From Lepidodermella squamata (taxonomy: Eukaryota; Gastrotricha): DNA of 64,000 nt. Location of the stretch: positions 3,782,001 through 3,846,000 of the forward strand of contig JBLDXI010000054.1 in assembly GCA_047495785.1 (NCBI GenBank). Direction: 5' to 3'. Position numbers and translations under genes: made by a program. Below, one piece after another: positions 43,895 to 61,223 of the stretch. Each line of letters opens with the position of its first letter. Within the stretch, counting starts at the first letter, position 1. The notes beneath the pieces are model-generated. The model was not told the DNA's origin, did no database searches, and saw only the letters and a list, made by a program, of their open reading frames with translations.

Positions 43895-46800
43895 TCAGTA
43901 GACAGCGATTTGTTCGCTCTTATGGAGTTTATCCTGGAAAACTGAAACGGCATGGCTGACAATAGCATTCAGACGGGAGTACTTGCTCGAGCGACTAGCT
44001 ATTTCAGTCAGCGATGTTTCGATACACTTCATTACCAACAGCGAATCCTTCAAAAAGTGATAGGACTCGCCCTCCTTAAGGCCATTGTCCTATTAAATAA
44101 AACAAGCGAGGAAAATTATATTTGAATTGAGAAATAATAATTTTGGAACTTACCAGTTCGATGGTTCGAATGAGTCCGTGTTTGTAGAAATCAAGCAGAT
44201 AAGCATTGAGGGGGCTCATGTGCTCCAGACTTGGAATGGACGATTCGTCCAGGTAAATCCCAGCTCGAATGTGATGAGCAAAGTCGTACGCTGAGTCGAA
44301 TTGATCTCCGTAGCCGGATAAAGCCGAGAAAAGGCTTCGAATTTCAACTTTCCGACTGGTTTTCTCCAGTTCGGTCAATATTGCACTTGGTTCATTTGTA
44401 GGATGACTTGGAATTTTCACGTGGCTGAAGGGCAGCCGCGTGTCATCACAGTCCGCTGAATTCAGGTTTGGAATGACATTTCTGGCGTAGTCAAACAAGC
44501 AAGCGTTGAATACGTCCACAATTTTTTGGCTATGTTTGCGTAGGAATGAATCAACGGATTCGGGCAACGGCTTCAGAACGACGACAGACGGCGAGGTTCT
44601 CGCCTTGGCCTTCTCCAAGCTGACGCGGAACAGCGGGTAGCGGTTGAAAATGTTCGCGAAAATGGCCATGAAATCCTCGGCTAAACTTTCAATATCCGAC
44701 CTCTCATTTCCGAGCACCTCTTCAATAAGGCCAGATTCCATTAAGGCGGCGAAAGCAAAGTTAGCCGGTTCCGTGTAGCCCAGGTGCTGGATTAGCCCGG
44801 AAAGCCCTGCCAGCTGGCCGGTTTTCGTGATCAATTTCTCCTGCAACAGGTAGTCGACAGAAAACCGGATTTGATGCAAAATCTGGTGCAGGGGTATCTC
44901 GCGACCCATCGAGAACAACGACCCGCAAAACAGTGATTTGACCTGCTTGTTAACCAGAGCTAGGGCTGCTTTGTTACTCTCAGCCCCCTCGGCTATTAGG
45001 TCACCTTGCAAGGACAGGGTGCGTAAAACCAGACTGGTCGACACAGGCAAATGACCAGCGAGAGGCGATAAGGGTGAACTCATCAGCTGGTAGATTTTCG
45101 GCTTAGGAACCCCTAAGTAGATGACGTCGCCAACCAGGTCATAGCCACGCCGACCCGCTCGACCCATCATTTGGCGGTGATTGAGCCCGGTAAGAAAAAC
45201 GCTATTACCAGCGAAAATCACGCTTCGACACGGTGCGTGGATACCCAGAGCCAAAGTCCCGGTAGCAATGACGACAGACAAATGTCGCTTTCGGAAAAGC
45301 ATTTCCACAATTTCTCGGTATTTTTTAGGCATACCGGCGTGATGGACGCCGATACCGCGATTCAGAGCAGTTATCAACGGCTTGTAGGCAGGCGGCAATG
45401 AGGCAGCCATTCTGTTCATCTTGTACCTCTCATTCAAGTCGGCTGTAGAAATTCGATAGCGCTCATCGACCAGGGTGCAATCCGGGTCTTGCTGTCGCCA
45501 GTCGAAAATTTGAACGTCCTCTGCGACTCTTTTTTCTTCCTCGCGATTTTTGCTCTTCGATTTATCCGACTCGTCGGCGTCTCGAATTTTCTTCGCATTT
45601 TTTTCGAGTTTCTCCGTCATTGAAACAGCCTCGGCTTTCTTCCTCTGATAATCCTGGTCGTTAACACGCTTGACTCTCTCCATCAATTCCAGCTTCGTTG
45701 TCAGTGCTACGGCCAGGTCGAAGCACAGCTTTCGGTCGAGGCAGAAAACTATGGCGGGGAGTTTTTTCTGAGACGAGAGGTCAGCAATTAGCCGCGGGAA
45801 GCTCTTCAGCATTTCCCGCCCATTCAACGAAACTTTTTCGCTCGAAATTTCAGCGTCGAATGAATCCATCACCTGTTTCAGAGTTTTCGGCTCCTTTTGA
45901 GCCAATTCAACAAGTTTCGCCTTCAAAGTCGCCTCGTATTTGTCAGCATCGTCCTTTGACAAGAATAAACGCTCTTTGAAGAACGAAACAGGGTTGACGT
46001 TTGCGAGCTGTGCCGCTCCAAATTTCAGGCTCAATCGGTCGAAAATTGCCATTGATTCCTCGGGTAGGAACTTGATATCCGAGTCGATGCCTCGCTTGGC
46101 AATGATCGCAACAGACAGCGAGGCCAACGGGTTTATTTCTGTTACACAATTCGACGATTTCTTCGGGTGAATGCTGGTCAAAGGATCCATTTTCCCCTCA
46201 ACTTGATAGACATGTCTATGGAATAGAAAAATACTTTCGATTTTTCTAAATTTAAAAATTTCTTACCGTTTCAAATCGCAGTAACGCCGATCAGTTCGAA
46301 TCAAATGAGAATTGAAGCCTTTCGAGCCCTGAACCCCCTTGAACCAGTTGAAAAATTGGTCGCAGTTCGAAATAGTGGCAGACAGGGCGAGGATAGGGCA
46401 TGGAGCCAGTAGAAGTAAATGCTCCCACACAGAGCCACCGTCCATTTCACCAATCATGTGAACCTCGTCGAAAATGATGCGCTTCAGCCGCGGGACCCAT
46501 GACTTGGCATGGACAGGCGACAATAGCAAAATTTCCAGAATTTCAGGCACACAGACTAGAATTTGGCAGTCCATCGGAAAATGCCTGTAGTCTCGCGTGT
46601 AAATTCCAGCAACTAAATAAAATAAAGTTAAAATCGAGAATTTCCACTAGCAAAAAAACTAACCAATTGTGGCTTTGTCACCCTTTTCGCCCTTGCATTG
46701 ACCGAAAACTTTTTGCCCGAAACGAGCATACGCTTCGGCAGCGGTTTGATTGACCAGGGCCTTGGTGGGCGAGACGTAAACCACGATATCCGAGTCACTC

Positions 46801-49466
46801 GTCGTGACTATCTGCTCCATGGCGTAGAACGAAATGAACGTTTTACCGCTTGAAGTTGGCGCGCAGATCAGGGCTGACTCTTTGCTATCGACAATGTCGA
46901 GCAATTTGCGCTGCCAATCATCAGGATCAAACGGGACACGTTGATCGGGGGCTGATCCGGTATTTCTGCTGAATATGTGGCCGCAAAATTTCATTTGAAA
47001 ATCACAATCACTCAGGCAGTTTTCCTTGCCGACTGCCTTGGCGAATTGGCTGGCAGAAAAGAGCGGCTTTTGAAACTGGAAATCGTACGACCCTATCAAT
47101 TCAGATTCAAAATCACGAGTCGGGATGTCACTGGTTGATTTAGCGGCTTGGGCAGACTTCGAGCCAGGTTTTCCGACTTTTTTCTTCGAAACTTCAACCT
47201 TCGCCTCATTTTGCGGTCGAAGATGCATTTCAACTTCGAAATGTTTAGCGATATTCGAAAATCCGATCCGTTCCATTAGGCTGGCTAAACTAGTTGCCAG
47301 AGATTTGTTAATTCGCCATTTTGGATAGGCCTCGTGAATGCGTTTGACTTTGTCGTAGATTTTAACTTTGACCGCAATTATCTTACTCGGATCTCCACGG
47401 CCAAGCAGGTCGAAAATCTGCTTCTCAAGATCAGCCAATTCAATCAGCTGAATGCTGATCACAGTCGCTGTGTCCAGGGTAGCCGGGCCTGAAATAGAAG
47501 CCAGCCGGCTGATCAAAGCTTTGCCGTTCAATTTTTCCTTCTTCAATTCATTGAGTTGCCTCTGAGCTGTTTCATGGGTGTCTTTCTGCTTAGCTGACAC
47601 ATTTTCAGCTTTAATTTTCTGGGCAGCCGAACTAGTACCGGCTTGCTTGGCGGAGGACTCGGCTAATTTGATGACAACTGGTTTGAAGTACAGTGCGAAG
47701 GAGTCGAGAAGCGATTCGGCGTAGTGGTGTTGAAACGTCATGAATTTCTGGATCAGCCACTGCGGACTTCGAACGCGTCCGAATTTCGCCTGTTTCTTTT
47801 CGCTTTCCAACAGCTCATTCGACGTCAACTCACGCATGTTGTGCCAATGATGGCGCTCAGCATATGTCAACGCCTCAATATCCTCAGTATCAACGGAATC
47901 AGTTTCAGTTTTCTCAGGCAAAATCGGCTTGAGAATGTCGTTGAATAAATCGTTTTCAAAGACATGAAAACGACTTTGGATGGCAGATTCTGGTTCATTC
48001 AACGAGATTGTTTTCATTTTGAAATCGCTTTTTTCCAAAATACTGTTGATATCAAGTACGTCCGAGTTTGAATCACTTGCCAAATGCCACAATTTTTGGG
48101 CATTTTCGTAGCAAGTCTGGCCCATAATTTCTGTAGCTGTTTTGCCTGCGCAGTTTTTCAACGAGAATGCAAACAGCAGGAACAGCTTTTCGTCGAAAAA
48201 ATCACCCATGTCAGAAATTTCTCCGTAAAGTGATTGGACCTGCTCTGCTGAATCAATAGCCGAAATTAGGTATGCTTTCATCAATTCTTTCAACCCATCA
48301 GAGCAATCAGCTACAAAGTTAGATTGAATGCGAACGCTGAGTGGCAGAGAGAAAATCAGAGCTCGAAAAATGCAAATCAACCTCCCGAACTCTGAATTTT
48401 CCGGAGTTTTCGCGAGAAAATTCTTTAGGGTGGACAGTGTCAAGTTCGATGCTTGAGATGCAAAAAACGGCTCGCTTTCGAAGCCGTTCAACTGCGCCAA
48501 GGCTTGTGGTGGTGGTGTGGTGCCCTTGTGGACGTCTGAAGTTGAAATCAAACTTTCCAAGATTGCTTTGGGCAGAGTTTTGAACCGCTCGCCCTCCGTA
48601 TGAATCATGAATGCAACAATGTGAGAGCCCTTGAATTTGGTGCGATCGAATAAAACAACAGGATATTTGTTCAACAGCTCGAGAGCAAACGCTCGCAAAA
48701 TTTCCGTTGATTTTAGCCATTTTGCGATTTCGAGATTTTCAACATCAGCAAGTCGAGTGATTTCAACGCTTTCAGAGCTGCCATCGCTGAGCATGACGAA
48801 GCGCGGTCGCCATTTTTCGATAAAATCCTCCCAGTCGCTAGATCGCCAATTGCTGAATCGGAAAACCCCGTCGCCGGGTTCAGTTCGGTCTGCGCTGTCA
48901 TTTCGTGAAAAGCTAGTCACCAAATGGCGGTAAACTAGGTGACGCAGCATTCTGAAACGAGGATGGGATTCCATCCAGATTTGATCGTGGCAGTCGAAAA
49001 ACACAATGTCAAACACGCAAGTTCGAAGCTTTAATTCAACTAAAAATCGCTCAATCAGCCAAAAGACCTGAAGAGTTGACCAATTTTCTGCTAGTGGTCC
49101 TTCGCTTTCGAAGGCACTCAATTTATTTTCGCATGGATTGCAAATGAAGTGAGCAATGAGACTATCGCCATCGATGACGAAGAACTCTTTCGCCCCAGCA
49201 TCGGTGATATCGAGAAATCTCGGTTTCAATGCCGCGTATCGGTTAAAAATAGCCTTTTCAAACTTGCTAGGTAGCGATATGCTATCATCCAAACCAGGGT
49301 TGAGTCCGTCGATTTCCAGACGATCCGGTGAATCATCTGTAAATCGATCTTCATCGTCCGGTATCTCCTCGTCCTGTTCGTCATTGATTACTATTGGAAA
49401 GTCGTCAATCAGCTTGTCATTGAGCTCTACGGCCGCCGAAGCTTCATCCTCGTCACTTGAAGACAT
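43895..49466 (-). CDS. DDX60: DDX60-type Ski2-like DExH-box helicase
   Basis: Four exons, 49466-46664, 46612-46267, 46215-44154 and 44089-43895, phase-matched, give 1801 residues (human DDX60 1712). A long N-terminal region (about 1-850) is typical of the family, with an acidic start (SSSDEDEASAA) and a PIN-like segment (EFFVIDGDSLIAHF). The helicase core has Walker A APTSSGKTFISF, SPTKALVNQ (Ia), the DEVH box in IIFDEVHMIGEMDGG, ALSAT (III), GTLALGIHAPCRSVIF (V) and QMMGRAGRRGYD (VI). DDX60 in vertebrates is linked to cytosolic RNA sensing and antiviral RNA decay; that role here is inference. Between the cores is a lysine/glutamate-rich insertion near the FDWRQQDPDC segment. Confidence 0.94.
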
Positions 49467-50034
49467 GGCAGATAGTTTAAATCACGGTTAAATTCTAAAT
49501 GTTATGAATTGCGTGTCAGCTCAAAAATAGGTATGTTATCGTGGAAACTCGACATTGAAAAAATACGACGTCAATATGATCAGCGACATGTTCTAACGGT
49601 GCAACAGGTCCCATTCTTGTAAAATATTTCCAAATAAGTGCTTCGATGCGTCAAATTATCAACGTATTTTCTCTATCCCATTCATTAATTTTTTAATTAG
49701 CTTCCAGCTGTTTTCATCAAGTATCAAAATATAACAAGAAAGTCTTGGTACTTCCAACTCCACAAAAATTTAGCGTTTAGGTACATATTTTCCATGTAGT
49801 GATACCTTTCACGTTTTAGAAACTTTTTCATCAAGTTATAGACGATAAAGCAGAAAATTCGAATATTATAATGAAATCGTGATCTTTAACGAGTCGCTGA
49901 CATGAATTGAGTCCAAAGCCGCTGTAGTAGTAATATTCCAAACAACGAGAAGGGAGAGACGAGAAGACTAGCGGTGCTTTGCAGTACAGTGAAAGTGTGA
50001 GACGGGGTAATTAATTCTCGCATGTGCAAGACGG
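49467..50034. other. Intergenic spacer, no gene seen
   Basis: AT-rich spacer between two minus-strand genes; it must hold the 3'UTR of the bisphosphatase gene and the 5' region of the helicase gene. An acceptor-like AG (49496-49495) lies 28 nt before the helicase ATG. Confidence 0.5.
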
Positions 50035-50943
50035 CTATACTTCTGAATTTTCGTGAGGCGGGACAGTCGATATCGCATCTGCCAAACTCCGATTCTCTGA
50101 AGTATTCTAAACAAATGACAACGTTCAAATTTAGAATTTTGAGAATTATTCGAATTTTACCGAGGGTTTCCATCTTTGAGTGTCGATGGCGTCTACGTTG
50201 ATATGAACCGGCTCAACTTCGCACAGCTCCTCGCCGACGAATGTGAGTTTAAACAGAGTATGAAGGGGAACTTCTATGTAGGGAAGTTCCTGAGGAGTTT
50301 TGTTGAGGAGCTTAGCAAATATGCACCGCGCCACTGCTTGATGGCAGATGATTAAAAGACGATCGCGCTTTTTCAGTTCTTCGTAAACTGGCTCGAGCCT
50401 TCGCAAAACATCTTCATAGGATTCGCCTTTCGGGTATCTATATCTATATTTGTCTTGGTCTCTGAGGGCAAACTCGAGAGGAAATCTAAAAAATCGAAGA
50501 AAACAATATATTAATAACATCCTTAATTTATAAATTTGGATAAGATGGTCGAAAATATTGAGAAAAATATCATACCTTTCGGCGATTTCCTCGTAAGTCA
50601 GCCCATCACAGACACCGCCATTTAATTCATCAAGTTCTGATTTGTGTTCAACGGCCAAACAGCGGATGTGTTTTGCTGTTTGCTTAGTTCTTTTGTAATT
50701 GGATGTCCACACCGTCAAATCGGGAATGCCTAATGAGTCGAGGTATTTCGCCAATTCTCTGGCATATCTATCGAAAAATAATATCATTTTAAACCAAAAA
50801 ATCTGGAAACTCATCTTGAAAGCTTACGTGTTCCCATTGGTAGACAAATCACCGTCACCTCCGATTCGGCCGGTTCGGTTGAAATCAGACTCGCCGTGTC
50901 GGGTGATGAATATAACTCTTTTAACCGAATCAGCTCCGGTCAT
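50035..50943 (-). CDS. Bisphosphatase-only PFKFB paralogue (fructose-2,6-bisphosphatase without kinase domain)
   Basis: Four exons, 50943-50828, 50767-50576, 50485-50161 and 50106-50035, give 234 residues. The sequence starts MTGADSVKRVIFITRHGESD, so it begins at the bisphosphatase domain of PFK-2/FBPase-2. Catalytic features are intact: the phosphate-accepting His in [34 protein letters not shown] with its Glu, KYRYRYPKGESYEDV, and [12 protein letters not shown]. The C-terminus (ADAISTVPPHE) matches the end of PFKFB proteins. A stop codon (TAA) immediately precedes the ATG in frame and a splice acceptor (AG at 50965-50964) lies 20 nt upstream, so I see no missing kinase exons. It lies just downstream of the full-length PFKFB gene on the same strand, suggesting partial tandem duplication. 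Expected activity: hydrolysis of fructose 2,6-bisphosphate only. Confidence 0.88.
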
Positions 50944-52731
50944 TTAGAGTAAGAAATAAATTTCTAATAAAGAAAAAATGGTGTGTAAAAAAAATAATGT
51001 GACCGCGATAGTCAAAACATTATCAACCCACGTGATAAGACATGTCTAGAATATCGTACAAAAACAACACAGTCACTTGACTAACTTTATCGCGGTGTAT
51101 GAAAAGGTGCAGTTCAGTTCAAATGGCAGTATTCGTAATAAATTACGCTATGATTATGCCATGCACACGTTTTCTTTCTACTAGAAAGAAAAGGTGTGTA
51201 CTGGCCTGTCTAGAACTAGACCACAATGCCGAAAACTAAGCTAGGTATTTCTACTGCGCAATGAGCGTGTTCCGCCATGTAATGCAGCACGCTATATCTG
51301 TGCTGCTCATGACAATATCAATCCAAGAATAGGAAGATGGGTAAACAAATAATAGAGGAAAAAATTGCCGGGTAATGCACATGACACACCGCTTGAAAGC
51401 CACGCCATTCTGTATTTACGCGAACCTTGGACCCGCGACCTTTGCTCCACGCCCTCAATTTTAAGCTGGAGCCATAAAATCGGTGCCAAAACAGCACGCG
51501 ATTTCTCAAAAACAAAAATTCCAGTAAGGAATCGTGCTATATCCCGCTGCGTAGTAGCGCATTTTCAGGGTTCAAAGTCCAATTTTTTGCCCAGGAAAAT
51601 CAAATACTACGATAATACAGTGCTGTGTTACGAAATACAGCTGCGCGCTAGTCAATACGATCCGCTTTCGTAGTGCTGTAGCCACGCGCTGTCGCATCGT
51701 GCCGCGCCCTTTTTGCTCAATCGATCAATAAATATCCGACGTCAAGCACGTAATAGCATCTTTTCATTCTACTCAATGAGCAAAGTTTGTATCCTGATTT
51801 CAGACGCTATCCACACCGTCTGCAAATTAACGCGAAAGGCGATTATGTATAAATAACTCACGTGTCTCGGTTAAAAATATCTCGCAAAAATCTAAGCATA
51901 TACGAAACCCCGAGATTAATTGAATGATAGAAATAATGATAAAACAAAAATAACAGATAACTTTGCAGTTTATTGTTGCAAATTTCACAGGGAAAGAAAG
52001 CACAAAATAATAATAATAATTAAACAATCTATACGGAACTAAACATCATCATCGGTTGGAAAAGTCACGAATCATCGCACGAATGAGACAAAAACAAGCA
52101 AAATAGAGTTCGATTCATATACTTTAATCGAGACTGTTACAATAAGCTAGAGACAGTATACACTACGTCCTCATCGCTGCAAGATGTCTGGCTATTAAGG
52201 GCGGCTCATACGATTTCCACCCCGGCTCTACAGCAAGAAAAGAGGTCGAAAAATGTTGGTTATACTGCAAAATGGCAGGCTACGTCGTGGTGCATGAAGG
52301 GTAATAGCAAGAGTAGTAGTATTACTAGTAGTAGTCGTAGTATGATTCGGGAGATGGAAGAAAAAAAGGCGGCGAATGCGCATGTTTGCACACCCTCTGC
52401 GGCCATAATACTCATTAGGTATATTGTATATACTTTATTGAGGCGCGTACGAGGCTCAATCGTGATAATAGAAGCCGGGTTTTTTCCTATTACAACATTT
52501 TTTCTTCAAATGCATATATACCCGACCAGTCTGTAATGAGAAAGTACATTGATGCGTTTCTCGATCAAAGTAGAGGGAAACCCGGAATTATCAGAGATAA
52601 ACAATTCCGAGTTACTATAAAACTGTTTTAACTTTGATGCAATTGAATTTGGAACAGCCTGCGAAGATAGTATAAGTAATGCAAAATGCATAACCGGTTG
52701 ACGGAGAGAAAGCTGGAAGGTAACGTAGAAG
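50944..52731. other. Intergenic region between the two PFKFB genes
   Basis: I looked for a kinase-domain exon (GLPARGKT-like) here and saw none. There is an AGT/GTA trinucleotide stretch near 52309-52340. No gene. Confidence 0.55.
52309..52340. repeat. Imperfect AGT trinucleotide repeat
   Basis: About ten AGT/GTA-type units with interruptions (TTACTAG, TCG) in non-coding DNA. Confidence 0.65.
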
Positions 52732-58478
<5,747 letters not shown>

Positions 58479-59273
58479 ATGGATGCATATTCTATGGTTC
58501 GTGGAGGTAAGCTCTCCTTGAAGTTGAAGAAAGGCACTACGAAATCTTCGTCATCTAAGAGAAAAGCATCGTCGGCTCCAACACAAGTAACGGCGGAGGA
58601 ATTGGATGAGAGGAAGCATGGAGGTTGGTGGGCTGTTTCTCGCCGGGCCGACGTGATCGGAAATATAGCTGTTGAGCTTGAAGACATGCGATACATTCGC
58701 TCTCTTGACAACGGTTGTTTTGAATTGGGTCAATCGCACTCAGCTGGAGAATCGCCGGATCCGGAGGAAATGTTATTGGCGGTAAAAGTAGCAGGTTCGG
58801 ATAAATTCAGTTTTAAAACTGGCTTCGGAAAGTTTGTCGGAATTAACCCTTCTTCCGGGGAGCTGGTTGCTACTGCCGATGCGATTGGTCCAATGGAAAT
58901 GTGGGAATTGACGCTAGAAGATGACAAAACGGTTCTGTCTTGTGGTAAGAAAGGATTGCTCTGTGTTCGCTCGGATGGAAGCATTGGCTGTGCTAGTGAA
59001 AAGGCGAATGATGCTAGCAAAATGAAGATACGGTCATGCGCTTCGCGCAAAGTCGACCCTAAAGACAGCCTTCCGGTCGAAGAGCGTGGTGGCGTGAAAC
59101 AGACAGAAATCAACTACGTAAAAAGTTTTCAAGCTGGATGGGTTGCAGAGAAACGCTTGAAATTGACATCAACTGACAAGACTTCGTTGCAATCCGCTCG
59201 CAAAGAAGGCACTTTTCACGAGGCTCTGCTCGATCGCCGTGAAAAAATTAAATCTGACAAGCATTGTAAATAG
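58479..59273 (+). CDS. FRG1: FRG1, actin-bundling/RNA-processing nuclear protein
   Basis: Intronless 264-residue protein (human 258). It begins MDAYSMVRGGKLSLKLKK, with the Lys-rich nuclear/nucleolar targeting region. The fascin-like beta-trefoil carries GGWWAVSRRADVIGNIAVEL, YIRSLDNGCFELG, FGKFVGINPSSGELVATADA, IGPMEMWE and KIRSCASR. The C-terminus has GGVKQTEINYVKSFQ and TFHEALLDRREKIKSDKHCK, nearly the human ending. FRG1 associates with spliceosomes and actin. A splice acceptor (AG at 58459-58460) lies 18 nt before the ATG, and the next gene starts 106 bp after the stop, with ATTAAA at 59311-59316 between them. Confidence 0.95.
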   Translation: MDAYSMVRGGKLSLKLKKGTTKSSSSKRKASSAPTQVTAEELDERKHGGWWAVSRRADVIGNIAVELEDMRYIRSLDNGCFELGQSHSAGESPDPEEMLLAVKVAGSDKFSFKTGFGKFVGINPSSGELVATADAIGPMEMWELTLEDDKTVLSCGKKGLLCVRSDGSIGCASEKANDASKMKIRSCASRKVDPKDSLPVEERGGVKQTEINYVKSFQAGWVAEKRLKLTSTDKTSLQSARKEGTFHEALLDRREKIKSDKHCK

Positions 59274-59379
59274 ATTTCCAATGTATTCAACCAAGTCTTT
59301 TCACGTCTTTATTAAATAACTTTTGTTATTAAGCATACTGTTGATTTTAGGATCTTAATATATTAATATATTGTGAAAT

Positions 59380-60958
59380 ATGCTTCGACTTGCATCTCCA
59401 ATTACCTCGAGGTGCATTTTCATTCGAAATCTGTCATCTCAGCATGGAATAATTGAAAAAGCTTTTGTCGGTGGGCGGTACGTGGAAGCGAACGGTGGAA
59501 AGAAGTATGAAGTTGTCAACCCTAGCACTGGTGAAGTTATCGGTTTTGCTCCCGACATGGGCGAAGCCGAAACTAAGACTGCTATTGATCACGCATACAA
59601 AGCTTTTTCTACGTTCAAAAATACCCTCGCTAAGGTAATATCTTTAATCCGTGGAGCTTCCTTCGATATTTTTTGTATTTCAGGATAGAGCTGCAATGTT
59701 GGAGAGAATGCGCGATATACTTGTAAAAAACGTCGACGCTTATGCGAAAATTTTAACTTTGGAAATGGGAAAGCCGTTTCCGGAAGCTAAAGGCGAAATA
59801 ATGTACTCAGCCAGCTACATGGATTGGTTCGCCGGAGAAGCTCGCAGAGTATACGGCGATGTAGCCCCTGCTGGGGTTCCAAATCGACGCCTTGTTTTCA
59901 TCAAACAACCTGTTGGTGTTGTCGGATCAATCACACCGTGGAACTTTCCATCGGCCATGCTTGCGCGCAAAGCCGGAGCTGCTTTGGCAGTCGGCTGCAC
60001 AATGGTTACGAAACCTGCCGAAGACACGCCATTCTCTTCGGTTATTTTTGCGAAGGTAGCACAGGAAGCTGGAGTTCCGCCAGGAGTCATTAATGTCGTA
60101 ACATCTAGTCGAGAAAATGCTCCGATTGTGGGGCGAACTCTTTGCGAGAGTCCTCTCGTCGCTAAAATCTCATTTACGGGCTCGACAGCAGTTGGAAAAT
60201 TATTGATGAAACAAGCTACAAGTACTATGAAACGTTTCTCGGGCGAGCTTGGCGGTAATGCGCCATTCATCGTTTTCAACTCCGCGAAATTAGATCAAGC
60301 TATAGCAGGCATTATGGGAAGCAAATTCCGCGCCTCGGGCCAAACTTGCGTTTGCGCTAATAGGATCTTTGTCCAGGAAGGAATTTACGACGCGTTTACC
60401 AAAGCTCTCGCCGAAGCTGTTCAAAAGCAGCTCAAAGTCGGTGATGGGTTTGCTTCGGGTGTAACTCAGGGCCCCCTTATAAACCAGCGAGCTGTCGACA
60501 AAGTGAAAGGCCTCGTTGATGATGCTGTAAATAAGGGCGCTAAAGTAGTTTGTGGTGGAAAGGTTCATCCAAAATTGGGTGGAAACTTTTTCCAACCAAC
60601 AATTCTGACAGAAGTCGGGCCTGGAATGGAAATTTTTACCGAGGAAATTTTCGGTCCCGTTGCGAGCGTTATCAAATTTAAAACTGAGGATGAAGTTGTT
60701 AATCTTGCGAATGACACGCGAGCTGGGCTGGCCTCATACTTTTTCTCGCAGGATTATAGCCAAGTGTGGCGAGTTGCTGAGAAACTCGAATATGGCATGG
60801 TGGGAATCAATGAGGGCATGCCATCCAGCGTCGAAATTCCGTTCGGCGGTGTAAAAGAATCTGGAATTGGCCGCGAAGGCTCTAAATATGGTGTCGACGA
60901 CTATTTACACCTCAAAGTAATGTGTTTCGGAAATGTTGAATCTGCGTCTTCCAATTAG
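59380..60958 (+). CDS. ALDH5A1: Mitochondrial succinate-semialdehyde dehydrogenase
   Basis: Two exons, 59380-59634 and 59684-60958, give 509 residues (human 535). It oxidises succinate semialdehyde to succinate with NAD, the last step of the GABA shunt. A basic, Ser-rich presequence (MLRLASPITSRCIFIRNLSS) suits mitochondria. ALDH landmarks: ITPWNFPSAMLARKAGAALA, VTKPAEDTPFS, ISFTGSTAVGK, catalytic Glu in GELGGNAP, catalytic Cys in SGQTCVCANR, EEIFGPVASV and IPFGGVKESGIGREGSKYGV. The second Cys of TCVC, the redox-switch partner in human SSADH, is conserved. A splice acceptor (AG at 59349-59350) lies 29 nt before the ATG and only 76 nt after the FRG1 stop. Confidence 0.95.
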
Positions 60959-61223
60959 TCCGTTGATTGCATGGCAATATAAAAGTCAGTAGCTGATAAC
61001 GATTACGATATTGTAACATAAAAATACAATGAAAAAAACATAAAAATGATTCTTTCACGTTATCCCGTCGAATCGGTTGTGCTCATATATTTACCTGGTT
61101 GATTTTTTTTACCTATTTTGATCGAATTGATACAGAAAGATATTTTGATGATTTGTGGCCTTATTATAAACGTCTTCCATGTTGTATTCGATTTTCTCTT
61201 GTATTATTTTAGGTATTTTGATA

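Noticed and set aside
50944-52731. Hidden kinase-domain exons for the bisphosphatase-only gene
   Set aside because: No Walker A or other kinase motif in any frame, and an in-frame stop precedes the ATG.
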